A stretch of 64,000 nt of DNA. Origin: CAWKOH01 sp963851245 (GTDB lineage Bacteria; Actinomycetota; Acidimicrobiia; Acidimicrobiales; Palsa-688). Positions 55,737 through 64,000 of the stretch are shown here, piece by piece; within the stretch, counting starts at the first letter, position 1, and every line of letters begins with the position of its first letter. The position numbers and the translations under genes were made by a program. The notes beneath the pieces were generated by a model that saw only the letters and a program-made list of their open reading frames with translations, searched no databases and had not been told where the DNA came from. The DNA is taken from assembly GCA_963851245.1 (NCBI GenBank), contig CAWKOH010000012.1, positions 567,357 through 631,356 of the forward strand. The letters run 5' to 3'.

Positions 55737-56711
55737 CTATGTGGTGATGTCGGTGTGTCGGAAGACGGCGAGGCCGGCGAGTGTGGCTGCTGCGATGACG
55801 GCGAGCAGGCCGATGAGCCCGGACAGGGCGCCGGGGGGATGGACAGAGGTGGGGAAGCCGTCGACCCAGAAGTGGTAGATGACATAGCCGTGGGATCGGA
55901 ACTGCATCCAGCCTGACACCCAGTAGGCGAGCGTCCAGGGGGCAATCGCCGCAAAGTTGCTCGCAGCGGCCAGGGATGCGATCAGGACGCTGCCGGCGAG
56001 CGCGAAGGCGCCGAGGGCGTTGCGCACGATCACCGAGGCGGCCACCCCGAGGAAGGCGAACACGGCGATGATTAGCGGCGCCCGAGCGGCGTCGGCGGCG
56101 ACTGATGTCCACGCGGAAGACCATGACAGGCCGGGGGCCGCTAGCGGGTAGGAGGCTTTCAGGATTGGGCTGACCGCGGCGAGGACCACCCAGTCGAGGA
56201 TCAGGATCGCCATTGCGACGACCCACAGGCTCACGAGTTTTGCTGCGAGGACCCGCCATCGCCGGCCCTCCTGAGTGAGGAGAACCTTGATCGTGCGATC
56301 GCTCCACTCGTTGCCGACATGTGCGGCGGCGAGCAAGAGAATGAGTAACGCTCCCGGCAGCGATGCCATGAACCCGAGCGCGACCTTGCCGGCACCGAGG
56401 GGCTGCTCGACCGGTAGCGCATCGCTTGGGCGGCGGTTGTGTCGGGTCGAGGGCAGGGTCGCGAGCCGCTGCTGCTGGTAAGCGTTGATCTGGGTCTGAA
56501 CGGCGACGGCTTGGTCGCAGAGGGGTCCCGGGGGGAGGGTGAAATCGCGACAAGTCGGCTTCGGGGGGACGGTGCTGGACGGATGGTCAGCTTTGGCTGC
56601 GTTCATGACGCCCTGCCAGGCGAACGTGACGCTGGCCGCGACCGCGACCAACGCAACGCAGAACGTGAGCGGCCTTCGCAGTTTGGTGAACTCAGCTCGC
56701 AGCAGCAGCAT
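55737..56711 (-). CDS. ABC-2 type permease
   Basis: A 324-residue membrane protein. N-terminal LRAEFTKLRRPLTFCVALVAV is the usual ABC-2 start; a long extracytoplasmic segment follows TM1, then five helices (LPGALLILLLAAAHVGNEWSDRTIK, LVSLWVVAMAILILDWVVLA, and others). It overlaps the ATPase gene by 20 bp and forms an exporter with it. Confidence 0.88.
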   Translation of the reverse strand: MLLLRAEFTKLRRPLTFCVALVAVAASVTFAWQGVMNAAKADHPSSTVPPKPTCRDFTLPPGPLCDQAVAVQTQINAYQQQRLATLPSTRHNRRPSDALPVEQPLGAGKVALGFMASLPGALLILLLAAAHVGNEWSDRTIKVLLTQEGRRWRVLAAKLVSLWVVAMAILILDWVVLAAVSPILKASYPLAAPGLSWSSAWTSVAADAARAPLIIAVFAFLGVAASVIVRNALGAFALAGSVLIASLAAASNFAAIAPWTLAYWVSGWMQFRSHGYVIYHFWVDGFPTSVHPPGALSGLIGLLAVIAAATLAGLAVFRHTDITT

Positions 56712-57603
56712 CAGGTTCTCCGTCGATGTTGGTGATGGCCAGGAACCGTTCCTCGAGGCTGAGGTGTTCGGGAGTGACGGCCATGGCGAAGATGCCGTCC
56801 TTTGCGAGGGCTCGGTTGATGTCTCGTCCCTCTCCGCCGGCCACTACGAGCTGTTCAGGCGACTCAGCGATGACCGTCCACCGGTCGAGGGCGGTCCGGG
56901 CCGGCGCCATCTCGTTGCTGTCGACGGTGACGCGTACACGCTTGGCGGAGCTGTCGAGGTCATCGACGGAGAGGACCGATATGAGCCGGCCGTGATCGAT
57001 GACGGCCACCCGGTGACAGACCTGCTCCACCTCGCCCAGGAGGTGGCTGGACAGAAAGACGGTGCAACCGGTATCGGCGAGGTGTCGGAGCAGGTCGCGT
57101 AGCGCACGGATGCCGGCCGGGTCGAGGCCGTTGGCTGGCTCGTCGAGCAGCACAAGAGCGGGTCGGCGCAGTACGGCGGCGGCTAAACCGAGGCGCTGGC
57201 GCATGCCTTGGGAGTAGGTCTTGACCTTGGTGTCGGCAGCATCAGCAATCCCAGCGAGTTCGAGGGCGTCCTCGACCGCTCGACGGGGGAGCGCCCCGCC
57301 CTCATCTCCGACGATCTCGAGGTTGCGCCGACCGGACATCCAGGGGTAGAAGGCCGGCTCTTCGACCATCGCCCCGATCTCGCCCAGCCGTTGCGGGCAC
57401 GGCACCCGGGAGCCCAGCAGCCAGGCTTCGCCACCGTCTGGTCTGATCAGGCCCAGCAGGAGGCGGGCGGTGGTGGTCTTGCCGGACCCGTTCGGCCCCA
57501 AGAACCCGAAGAGCTCTCCCTGCTCGACCTCGAGATCCAAGTCGTCGACCACGGCCCGTCCGCCGTAACGCTTGGTCAAACTGTGACATCGAATAGCCAA
57601 CAC
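56692..57603 (-). CDS. ABC transporter ATP-binding protein (ABC-2 partner)
   Basis: A 303-residue ATPase of the CcmA/DrrA group. Walker A GPNGSGKTTTAR, Q-loop region MVEEPAFYPWMSGRRNLE, signature YSQGMRQRLGLAAAVL, Walker B LVLLDEPANGLDP and switch FLSSHLLGEVE. The extra C-terminal 80 residues are normal for this group. Start ATG 57603; divergent from a NarL-type two-component system that may control it. Confidence 0.93.
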   Translation of the reverse strand: MLAIRCHSLTKRYGGRAVVDDLDLEVEQGELFGFLGPNGSGKTTTARLLLGLIRPDGGEAWLLGSRVPCPQRLGEIGAMVEEPAFYPWMSGRRNLEIVGDEGGALPRRAVEDALELAGIADAADTKVKTYSQGMRQRLGLAAAVLRRPALVLLDEPANGLDPAGIRALRDLLRHLADTGCTVFLSSHLLGEVEQVCHRVAVIDHGRLISVLSVDDLDSSAKRVRVTVDSNEMAPARTALDRWTVIAESPEQLVVAGGEGRDINRALAKDGIFAMAVTPEHLSLEERFLAITNIDGEPDAAAAS

Positions 57604-57779
57604 CCGGCCTTAGCTCCTCATCGTGCGAGAACAGTCACGATGACCGTACGGCTTTGCGAGCCGGCCGTCATCGGAGCCCCCGGTGATTCGCTGACCCCTT
57701 GTCTCACCCTGCACGGTGAGAGCGACGATCACCCTCTACGACGACGACGGAGGGACTGGCAGGTCGTATTCTCAACGTC

Positions 57780-58932
57780 GTGGCCGACAACGAGCGCCTC
57801 CGCGAATGGCTGCGCTCTCACGCGGTGACCGGGGACGTGGCGCTCGTGGCTGTCGTGTTGGCTGTGTTCGAGATGCCCGCCTTCGACCCCTACCGTCATG
57901 GGGGCGGTCCGTGGTGGCCGTGGTGGGGTGTGGTCGTCGCCACGCCCCTGTTCTGGCGTCGCCGCTTCCCGGTTCCCGTCCTGGTGGGGAGCGTCGCTGG
58001 CACCGCCGGGGCGCTGTTGACGCGCACCGGGCCCGATCGGGGCGGGCTCGGCCTGGTCGCGCTTCTCTTGGGTGCCTCGGTTGCCCTCGGCAGTGCGTCC
58101 GCCATCCTGCCTACGCACTCATCGCAGCGACTCGCCGCTGGGCAGCGTCGTCGTCGTCATCGCCACCTCGCTCGACCGCTCGCTCACCCCCGACGTAGTC
58201 GCGGCCCAGGTGGTGTTTGTCACCGCGGCGTGGCTGGCCGGCGAGGCGGTCAGTGCTCGGCGCAACGAGGTTGCGCTCCTCCACGATCAAGCAGCCCGTC
58301 AGGCCGAGCAGGCGACGGCCGATGAGCGAGGGCGGATCGCCCGCGAGCTCCACGACGCGGTCGCGCATCAGCTCACCGTGATCGCCGTGCAGGCCGGCGC
58401 CGCCCGACTCACCGCCGGCGAGGAATCGGCGAGCCACGAACCGCTGGTCGCAATCGAGGACGCATCACGCCAAGCGCTGACCGACTTGCGGCGCGCCCTC
58501 GGCGTGTTGCACAGCGACGACCGTGCCGGAGGAGTCACCCCCCAGCCTCACCTTCACGACCTCGACCGGCTGGCCGACCGGCTCCGCGACGCCGGTCTGC
58601 CCCTCGAGTTGACCCTCACCGGCAACATCGAGCGCGGTGCCCGACGGGGTCGCCGTGTCCGCTTACCGGATCGTCCAAGAGGCCCTCACCAACGTCCTCA
58701 ACCACGCCGGCCGGGTCGCGACCAGCGTCGAGGTCGTGTGCACGCTCCAGCGACATGCGACTCGACGTCCACAACGACCGTCCCATCACGCGCGCCACGC
58801 AGCAACAGCCCGTTGCGGGGGTAACGGCCTCATCGGCATGCGCGAACGTGTTGCGGCATACGGCGGAACTTTCAGGCGGACGCCCTTCCCTCCGGCGGGT
58901 TCCAAGTCACCGCACGAATCCCGCTCACATGA
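57780..58932 (+). pseudogene. NarL-type sensor histidine kinase, several frameshifts
   Basis: Start GTG 57780. Four or five TM helices in the first 120 residues (GDVALVAVVLAVFEM, WWPWWGVVVATPLFWRRRFP), then HisKA_3 with ADERGRIARELHDAVAHQLTVI, and HATPase pieces AYRIVQEALTNVLNHAG, NGLIGMRERVAAYGG and GGFQVTARIPLT. These lie in different frames with breaks near 58115, 58640, 58760, 58800 and 58875. Typical end overlaps the regulator's ATG (ATGA). All conserved parts are present, so indel errors are likely. Confidence 0.8.
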
Positions 58933-59609
58933 CCATCCAGGTCGTCGTCGCAGACGACCAGACCCTCGTCCGCTCGGGGCTGGCGATGATCCTCGCTTCA
59001 CAGCCCGACATCGAGGTCGTCGCCGAGGCCCAAGACGGAGCCAGCGCCCTCGAACTCGCCCGCCAACTCCGGCCCGACATCGTGCTCATGGACATCCGCA
59101 TGCCGGGCGTCGACGGTCTCAGCGCCACCAGCAACCATCGCCAGCGACCCACTGCTCGCCGCCACCAAAGTGGTGATGCTCACCACCTACGACCTCGACG
59201 AGTACCTCTTCGAGGCCTCCAAGCCGGTGCCGCAGGCTTCCTCCTCAAGGGTGTAGCTCCCGAAGACCTCGTCCGCGGTATCCGCGAGGTAGCCGACGGC
59301 GAAGGCCTCCTGGCCCCCTCGGCTACCCGACGCCTCATCACCGAGTTCGTCAACGCTGGCCGAACGACCCTCCAGACGAACCAGCCCGGCGCCGCGTCGA
59401 GTCAGCTCACTCCCAAAGAGCGGGAGGTCCTTGCCTTGATGGCCCGCGGTCTCTCAAACGCCGAGATCGCCGAAGAACTCATCGTCGGCGCCAACACCAT
59501 CAAGACCCACATCGGCCACGTGCTCGACAAGCTCGCCGCGCGAGACCGCGTACAGGCCGTCATCCTCGCCTACCAGGCCGGCGTAGCCGTCCCGAGGCTG
59601 AGACCCTAA
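58929..59609 (+). CDS. NarL/LuxR-family response regulator
   Basis: A 226-residue regulator, ATG 58929. Receiver: VVVADDQTLVRSG, phospho-Asp55 in VLMDIRMPGVDG; LuxR-type HTH: LTPKEREVLALMARGLSNAE then IAEELIVGANTIKTHIGHVL. Between about 59125 and 59220 the frame given is nonsense; one base shift gives TIASDPLLAATKVVMLTTYD then LDEYLFEA, and a second indel restores frame at QAGAAGFLLKG. So two cancelling indels. Confidence 0.88.
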   Translation: MTIQVVVADDQTLVRSGLAMILASQPDIEVVAEAQDGASALELARQLRPDIVLMDIRMPGVDGLSATSNHRQRPTARRHQSGDAHHLRPRRVPLRGLQAGAAGFLLKGVAPEDLVRGIREVADGEGLLAPSATRRLITEFVNAGRTTLQTNQPGAASSQLTPKEREVLALMARGLSNAEIAEELIVGANTIKTHIGHVLDKLAARDRVQAVILAYQAGVAVPRLRP

Positions 59610-59939
59610 CTCGCAGCGCACACCGCGACACCGCCCAAAGGCACAGAACACCCGCCGATCACTTGCCCGAGCGCCAAATGTTGGGCGGCGGACGGAAGCA
59701 CCCTCCCACCCCAGATTCGGCCGCGCATCGCTCTGGTCACCCGCCTCAACCGCCACCCGTCGGGTCGGACGGGCGCAGAATATCGGCCCCGCAACCGGCG
59801 TTATGCCACGGTCCGGACACGTACGTTCGGGGGCATGCTCGGTGAGTCTTCGGGGACAGCATGGTCGAGCCGGTCGTGTCGTACCGTTCGCCTTGGGGTG
59901 CCTGCCTTGGTCGCCCGCTCAAGATGCCAAGCTGTCTGT

Positions 59940-60446
59940 ATGCCCGTCGCGGTCCGCGAGTACAGAGATGGCGACTACCCGGCGTGTCGGCAGCTGTGGG
60001 TCGAGCTCACTGAACACCATCGACGGATTTTCGGCGACCCATCCATCGGTGGCGAGGATCCCGGAGCAGGATTCGATGACTACCTCGCGACGCCGGCACG
60101 GACGAAGTCCTGGGTGGCCGAGTTGACCGGCGCTGTCGTGGGCCTCACCGGCCTGTTCGATCACGGGGTCAGCGGCGAGGTCGAGCCCGTGGTGGTGAGC
60201 GAGGGGTTCCGCCAACGGGGAATCGGGCGCACCTTGATCGATCACGTCGTGAAGGAGGCCACTGAACGGGGATACGAGTACCTTGTCATACGGCCGGTCG
60301 CCCGCAACGTTGAAGCGATTGAGCGTTTCCACCAGGCCGGCTTTCGCACCCTGGGAGGCCATGTCGATCTGACAATGGACCTGAAGACACGCCGCCATGT
60401 CTGGTTGGAAGGTGTCAACCTCCACGGTCTCGACTTCCGCTACTGA
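59940..60446 (+). CDS. GNAT-family N-acetyltransferase
   Basis: A 168-residue acetyltransferase from ATG 59940. VREYRDGDYPACRQLWVELT at the start, VGLTGLFDHGVSGEVEPVVV, the acetyl-CoA loop SEGFRQRGIGRTLIDHVV and the tail NVEAIERFHQAGFRTLGG are the GNAT core. Substrate unknown. Beyond it, 60447-60876 (430 bp) has no gene I can support. Confidence 0.9.
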   Translation: MPVAVREYRDGDYPACRQLWVELTEHHRRIFGDPSIGGEDPGAGFDDYLATPARTKSWVAELTGAVVGLTGLFDHGVSGEVEPVVVSEGFRQRGIGRTLIDHVVKEATERGYEYLVIRPVARNVEAIERFHQAGFRTLGGHVDLTMDLKTRRHVWLEGVNLHGLDFRY

Positions 60447-60876
60447 CCGCGGCCTCCGCACGAGTCCAGGTGTACGATCTGCTCCCAGCGGCCACCATCG
60501 GTCCGAGTGATCGCCGGCGACCCAAAGCTCGAGCCGCGCCGAATAGGTGACCATCAGCCGCTGTTTCGAGGCAGCCCTGGACTGGGATTATGGGCCGACA
60601 TCATGGGACAAGGTCCGACCTTGCGATACCCGATCGGGCGCGCTCGCGGCCACCGGCATTGCAGGGCGATCGGCGGCACATCAACGACGCGCCAGCCGAA
60701 ATGTCGACCAGCCGCCTGGCCAGTGGCAAAGGTTCGCAAACCGACTCCGACAGCAATACCTGTTGCCTCCCTGCCGGGGCCGCGGACGCGCCTCCACATC
60801 GGAGCAACCCTCATCGAGATCCCCTGGAGGTGCTCGATTCGACGTCGATGTCGCGCGCCGCTTGACTGGTTCCTGG

Positions 60877-61653
60877 CTACGACGGGGGGTTGATGCGTTC
60901 CAGCTTGGTCCACCCGGTCCAGCCGCGTTCTTCAAGTAGGCGCAGCAGCCTGCGGGCGACCGGCACCGCGTTGATGAACACCTCGTCGAGCAAGGCGACA
61001 AGTTCGTCGTCGAGCGCGAAGTGGGTGACCTGGTCCTCGGTCCATTGCTCGGCGTCCTTCTCGATCATCGCGACGAGCCGGTCGGCGATCGCCGGCAGGC
61101 GTGGATCATCGGCGTCCCAGTCGGCGGCCTCGACGAGGTCGAGGTAGATCGCCGTGACGGCCGGGTCTTCGATCTGTCCGCGCTTGAGCGCCATGAGTGC
61201 CGGCATCTGGTCCGGGATCTGGGCGGCCACGAGGATCCAAGCGTCGCGCTCCATCTCGATCGCCCGCTCCGGAACATCGAGCTCGCGGAGTCGGTCGAGG
61301 TAGTCGACCGCCTCGGGCGGCAGCGCTAGTCGGTCGCCAGCCACGAGCTGGGCGACGCGTTCGCGGTGGCGCTGGCGCTCGCGGATCTCGGCGCGGAGGC
61401 GGCGGTCGATGTCCTCGATCGCGGCGGCGAACTCCTCCTCGTCGGCCGTCAACAGCTCCTGGACCCGCGACAGCGGCACGCCGGCCTCGGCCAACGTCCT
61501 GATCCGGATCAGCTCGACGACAGCTGCCGCGTCGTAGCGGCGGTACCCCGAGTGGTCGCGTGCGGGCTCGGGCAGCAGACCCTTGGTGTGGTAGTGGCGC
61601 ACCGCCCGCACGGTGACCCCGGCGTACGCCGCGAGCTGGCTGATCGTCAACAT
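60877..61653 (-). CDS. MerR-family transcriptional regulator
   Basis: A 258-residue activator. MerR winged helix ISQLAAYAGVTVRAVRHYHTKGLLPEPARD, YRRYDAAAVVELIRIRTLAEAGVPLSRV, then a coiled coil and a C-terminal effector-like domain of about 140 residues. Third gene of the minus-strand operon with the DrrA/DrrB-like exporter, 39 bp after the permease stop. Probably binds the operator at 63293. Confidence 0.92.
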   Translation of the reverse strand: MLTISQLAAYAGVTVRAVRHYHTKGLLPEPARDHSGYRRYDAAAVVELIRIRTLAEAGVPLSRVQELLTADEEEFAAAIEDIDRRLRAEIRERQRHRERVAQLVAGDRLALPPEAVDYLDRLRELDVPERAIEMERDAWILVAAQIPDQMPALMALKRGQIEDPAVTAIYLDLVEAADWDADDPRLPAIADRLVAMIEKDAEQWTEDQVTHFALDDELVALLDEVFINAVPVARRLLRLLEERGWTGWTKLERINPPS

Positions 61654-61692
61654 CTCGGACCGCTGTTCATCGAGGAAATTCTGCCGGGCGGT

Positions 61693-62454
61693 TCAGGCGA
61701 GCTTGCGGTGGTAGGTATGTACGGCGAGCGCGTAGGCCACGACCAGCAGGCCGACGCACCAGCCGAGCGCGGTCCACAGGTCGTGGCCGAGCGGTTGGGC
61801 GGCGTACAGGTTGCGGAGCGTGTTGACGATCGAGGTGACGGGCTGGTGCTCGGCGAACCACTTCACCGGGCCGGGCATCCCTGTGGTGGGCACGAAGGCG
61901 GAGCTGACGAACGGCAGGAACAGCAGCGGGTAGGCAAACGCGCCCGCGCCGTCGGGTGACTTTGCGACAAGGCCCGGGATCACTGCCAGCCAGGTCAGCG
62001 CCAGCGTGAACAGCACGATGATGCCAAGTACCCCGAGCCAGCCGAGGATGCCGGCTCCCGAGCGAAACCCGATCGCCAGGGCGACGAGGACGACCAATAC
62101 GAGCGAGATCAGGTTGGCGATCAACGAGGTCAGCACGTGCCCCCACAAGACCGCCGAGCGGGCGATCGGCATCGACTGGAACCGCTCGAAGATTCCGCTG
62201 GAGACGTCGGTGAACAGCCGCAAGGCCGTGTAGGCGACGCCGGACGCGACCGTGATCAGCAGGATGCCCGGTAGGAGGTAGTTCACGTACTTGACCCCGC
62301 CCGTGTCGATCGCTCCGCCGAAGACGTAGACGAACATCAGCAACATGGCGATCGGCGTTATCGCGGTGGTGATGATCGTGTCCGGGCTGCGCAGGATGTG
62401 ACGCAGGGAGCGGCCCAGCAGCGCGTTCGTGTCGCGGAGGAAGTGCTTGTTCAT
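61693..62454 (-). CDS. DrrB-like ABC-2 permease
   Basis: A 253-residue permease with six TM helices (MLLMFVYVFGGAI, LLPGILLITVASGVAYTALRLF, VLTSLIANLISLVLVVLVAL, and others). DrrB/ABC-2 signature FTDVSSGIFERFQSMPIARSA. Overlaps the ATPase gene by four bases. Exports drugs or lipids with its partner. Confidence 0.92.
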   Translation of the reverse strand: MNKHFLRDTNALLGRSLRHILRSPDTIITTAITPIAMLLMFVYVFGGAIDTGGVKYVNYLLPGILLITVASGVAYTALRLFTDVSSGIFERFQSMPIARSAVLWGHVLTSLIANLISLVLVVLVALAIGFRSGAGILGWLGVLGIIVLFTLALTWLAVIPGLVAKSPDGAGAFAYPLLFLPFVSSAFVPTTGMPGPVKWFAEHQPVTSIVNTLRNLYAAQPLGHDLWTALGWCVGLLVVAYALAVHTYHRKLA

Positions 62455-63275
62455 CGTTCGACCTCAGTTGTCCGTGGCGACCGGGCGGCCGCGGTGTCGT
62501 TCAGGGCGCTTTCCGCGCCGTTGCGCCGACCGACGAGTGCGAGGAAGACGTCTTCGAGGCTCGGCTGCTTCTCGACGTACTCGACTCGGGCGGGCGGCAA
62601 CAGCGCCTTGAGCTCGCCGAGCGTGCCGTTGACGAGGATCGCGCCCTCGTGGAGGATCGCGATCCGGTCGGCGAGCTGCTCAGCCTCATCGAGGTACTGC
62701 GTGGTGAGCAGGACCGTCGTGCCGGCGTGGGCGAGCTCGCGAACAGCCTGCCACACCTCGACGCGCGCCTGGGGGTCGAGGCCGGTGGTCGGCTCGTCGA
62801 GGAAGATCACCGGCGGGTTCCCGATCAGGCTCATCGCGATGTCGAGACGGCGGCGCATGCCGCCGGAGTAGGTCGCGACCCGGCGCCCGCCGGCGTCGGT
62901 GAGCGAGAAGCGGGCGAGCAGGTCGTCGGCGATCCGGCCCGGAGTGTCGAGGTGGCGCAGCGTGGCGATCAGCACCAGGTTCTCGCGTCCGGTGAGGATC
63001 TCGTCAACGGCGGCGAACTGCCCGGTGAGGCTGATCGACTCGCGGACGTCGGCGGCCTGCGTGACGACGTCGAAGCCGTTCACCACGGCCGTTCCGCCGT
63101 CAGCCTTGAGCAGCGTGGAGAGGATCTTGATGACGGTGGTCTTGCCGGCCCCGTTGGAGCCGAGCAGGGCGAAGATGCTGCCCGGCGCCACGTCGAAGTC
63201 GACGCCGCGAAGCACCTCGAGGTCGCCGTACGACTTCAGGAGTCCGGCTATCCGGATGGCTGGTGTCGTGCTCAT
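62451..63275 (-). CDS. DrrA-like ABC transporter ATP-binding protein
   Basis: A 274-residue ATPase from ATG 63275 (extension to 63377 would cover the operator and is rejected). Walker A GSNGAGKTTVIK, Q-loop SLTGQFAAVDEILTG, signature YSGGMRRRLDIAMSLI, Walker B IFLDEPTTGLDP and switch LLTTQYLDEAEQLAD, the daunorubicin-resistance DrrA type. The C-terminal region (PSLEDVFLALVGR) is also DrrA-like. Confidence 0.94.
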   Translation of the reverse strand: MSTTPAIRIAGLLKSYGDLEVLRGVDFDVAPGSIFALLGSNGAGKTTVIKILSTLLKADGGTAVVNGFDVVTQAADVRESISLTGQFAAVDEILTGRENLVLIATLRHLDTPGRIADDLLARFSLTDAGGRRVATYSGGMRRRLDIAMSLIGNPPVIFLDEPTTGLDPQARVEVWQAVRELAHAGTTVLLTTQYLDEAEQLADRIAILHEGAILVNGTLGELKALLPPARVEYVEKQPSLEDVFLALVGRRNGAESALNDTAAARSPRTTEVER

Positions 63276-63292
63276 GAGACCATCTTGAAGGG

Positions 63293-63313
63293 TTGACGTC
63301 GCGTCAGGGTCAA
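63293..63313. promoter_or_regulatory. MerR-type operator upstream of the drrA-like gene
   Basis: TTGAC at 63293-63297 and GTCAA at 63309-63313 are inverted with 11 bases between; nested within is TGACG-TCG-CGTCA (63294-63306). On the minus strand TTGACC followed by a 19-base spacer and TCAAGAT gives the long-spacer promoter typical of MerR activation. The 63314-63768 region beyond holds no gene I can support. Confidence 0.6.
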
Positions 63314-63768
63314 GCCCCAAGTCTCGCGGGACCGCCCTCCGGCGCCATGACGATCGCCGGATGGCCGAGGCCGCCAAAAATTGGCTGCCCGTTCGGCGCG
63401 ACGCGGCCGCTCCTCATCGGCATCGACACCGCCTATGACGACGCGATGGGCTCGAAGCGCACGCGCCGTTCGCCTACTTGCTCAGGGCACTACGTGCTGG
63501 TCCGCATCCCGCTAGCACCGAACCGGCCGCGACAGGTCACAGCGCGCACCGTTTCGGCGCTCGGCGCTCCGCCGCGGGTACCCCAGGGAGGGCCGGCGCC
63601 GACGCCGAATAACGGCCGGGAACCGGCGTGTGAGGGATACCCGGCCGCCGTGGATAGGGGATCGCTCAGGCGGATCTTGTGGAACGCCTTCGGGACCATG
63701 TTTGCGGCGGGAGCACCGGGGCGAGATTGACGGCCCTTTTGGGTGATACGGGCGTGATCGGTGGGCGG

Positions 63769-64000
63769 CTACTGGATTGGGGCCACGGGAGTCCGACCGT
63801 CAGTTTGAGTGTTCGCTGGCCGGTCGGGCACCACGCAGACCTTTCCCTGGGAATAGCCGGCCGAGCTGATCCCGAAGGCGGCGTTGAGCCGGTCGAGGTT
63901 GACGACGGTGAGCAGGGCTGTGATCTCGACCAGCTGCTTGTCGTTGAAATGTTCCTTCATGCGGGCGAACAGCTCGTCGGAGACGTCGACCGGGGTGCGC
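63769..64000 (-). CDS. Carboxymuconolactone decarboxylase family protein (partial, runs off end)
   Basis: The frame is open from the window end: RTPVDVSDELFARMKEHFND, KQLVEITALLTVVNLDRLNAAFGI. This is the C-terminal half of an AhpD/CMD-like protein. The family's active-site CxxC lies further upstream, outside the window. The tail (YSQGKVCVVPDRPANTQTDG) is not conserved. Confidence 0.75.
   Translation of the reverse strand, partial: RTPVDVSDELFARMKEHFNDKQLVEITALLTVVNLDRLNAAFGISSAGYSQGKVCVVPDRPANTQTDGRTPVAPIQ

Noticed and set aside
60547..60939. 130-codon plus-strand frame between GNAT and MerR
   Set aside because: Composition unlike a protein and its end overlaps the merR gene; no family or start signal.
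63293..63730. 145-codon plus-strand frame
   Set aside because: Covers the MerR operator, Pro/Arg/Gly-rich, no ribosome-binding site or family.

Overview
The window is high-GC DNA with actinobacterial features: GTG starts, ATGA gene overlaps, DUF1206, DUF4389, CsbD and CHAD proteins, SpoIIE/STAS partner-switching regulators, TreY/TreZ trehalose synthesis, and the short actinobacterial exonuclease/DNA polymerase. I would place it in Actinomycetota, probably an uncultivated or environmental lineage. The sequence does not let me fix the class. No rRNA, CRISPR array, complete tRNA or transposase was found.

Layout. 0-7.1 kb: a lone SDR, then a five-gene minus-strand operon for a MacB-like export system (adaptor, ATPase, permease, DUF5666 lipoprotein, second adaptor with a Thr-Pro repeat). 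7.4-9.6 kb: a divergent OmpR-type response regulator and histidine kinase that probably control it. 9.6-11 kb: an alpha/beta hydrolase. 11-14.3 kb: receiver-SpoIIE phosphatase, CHASE3 kinase and Rcp1-like regulator, heavily frameshifted. 14.6-46.5 kb: a stress and carbon-storage region with hemerythrin-like, CYTH/CHAD, STAS, treY-treZ, a superoxide dismutase remnant, a phospholipase C-like enzyme, DUF1206, PAP2-diacylglycerol kinase-PAP2, a ferritin-like protein, an SDR, a GH15 glucoamylase-like enzyme, GAF-SpoIIE-HATPase plus STAS, catalase, CsbD, a DNA polymerase and several very small proteins. 46.6-49.4 kb: a rearranged junction with half of a tRNA-Thr, VapB/VapC, and an ABC transporter cut at both ends. 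49.4-64 kb: three drug-export-type loci, each beside its own regulator (PadR with a DHA2 MFS pump; ABC-2 with NarL-type HK/RR; DrrAB-like ABC with MerR), plus an S53 peptidase, a GNAT and a carboxymuconolactone decarboxylase running off the end.

How it may work together. The strongest system-level signal I found is a set of nine sites of the form G-N-T-(T/C/A), 14-16 bases, GGGTAG or GGGTAA, lying upstream of genes between 14.6 and 40.5 kb, two pairs of them divergent. This is the promoter form known for the SigB/SigF general-stress sigma factors of Gram-positive bacteria. The same region carries the partner-switching proteins that usually control such a sigma factor (two SpoIIE phosphatases, two STAS antagonists, a truncated RsbW-like kinase) but no sigma factor gene. 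I infer a stress island whose sigma factor is encoded elsewhere.

Caution. Many genes are interrupted by single-base frameshifts where the protein family continues in another frame, sometimes with a compensating indel a short distance away. This pattern fits uncorrected indel errors in the sequence better than true gene decay, so 'pseudogene' here mostly means 'broken as given'. Genuine truncations (SOD remnant, half MFS, both-end-cut ABC operon, half tRNA) are flagged separately.
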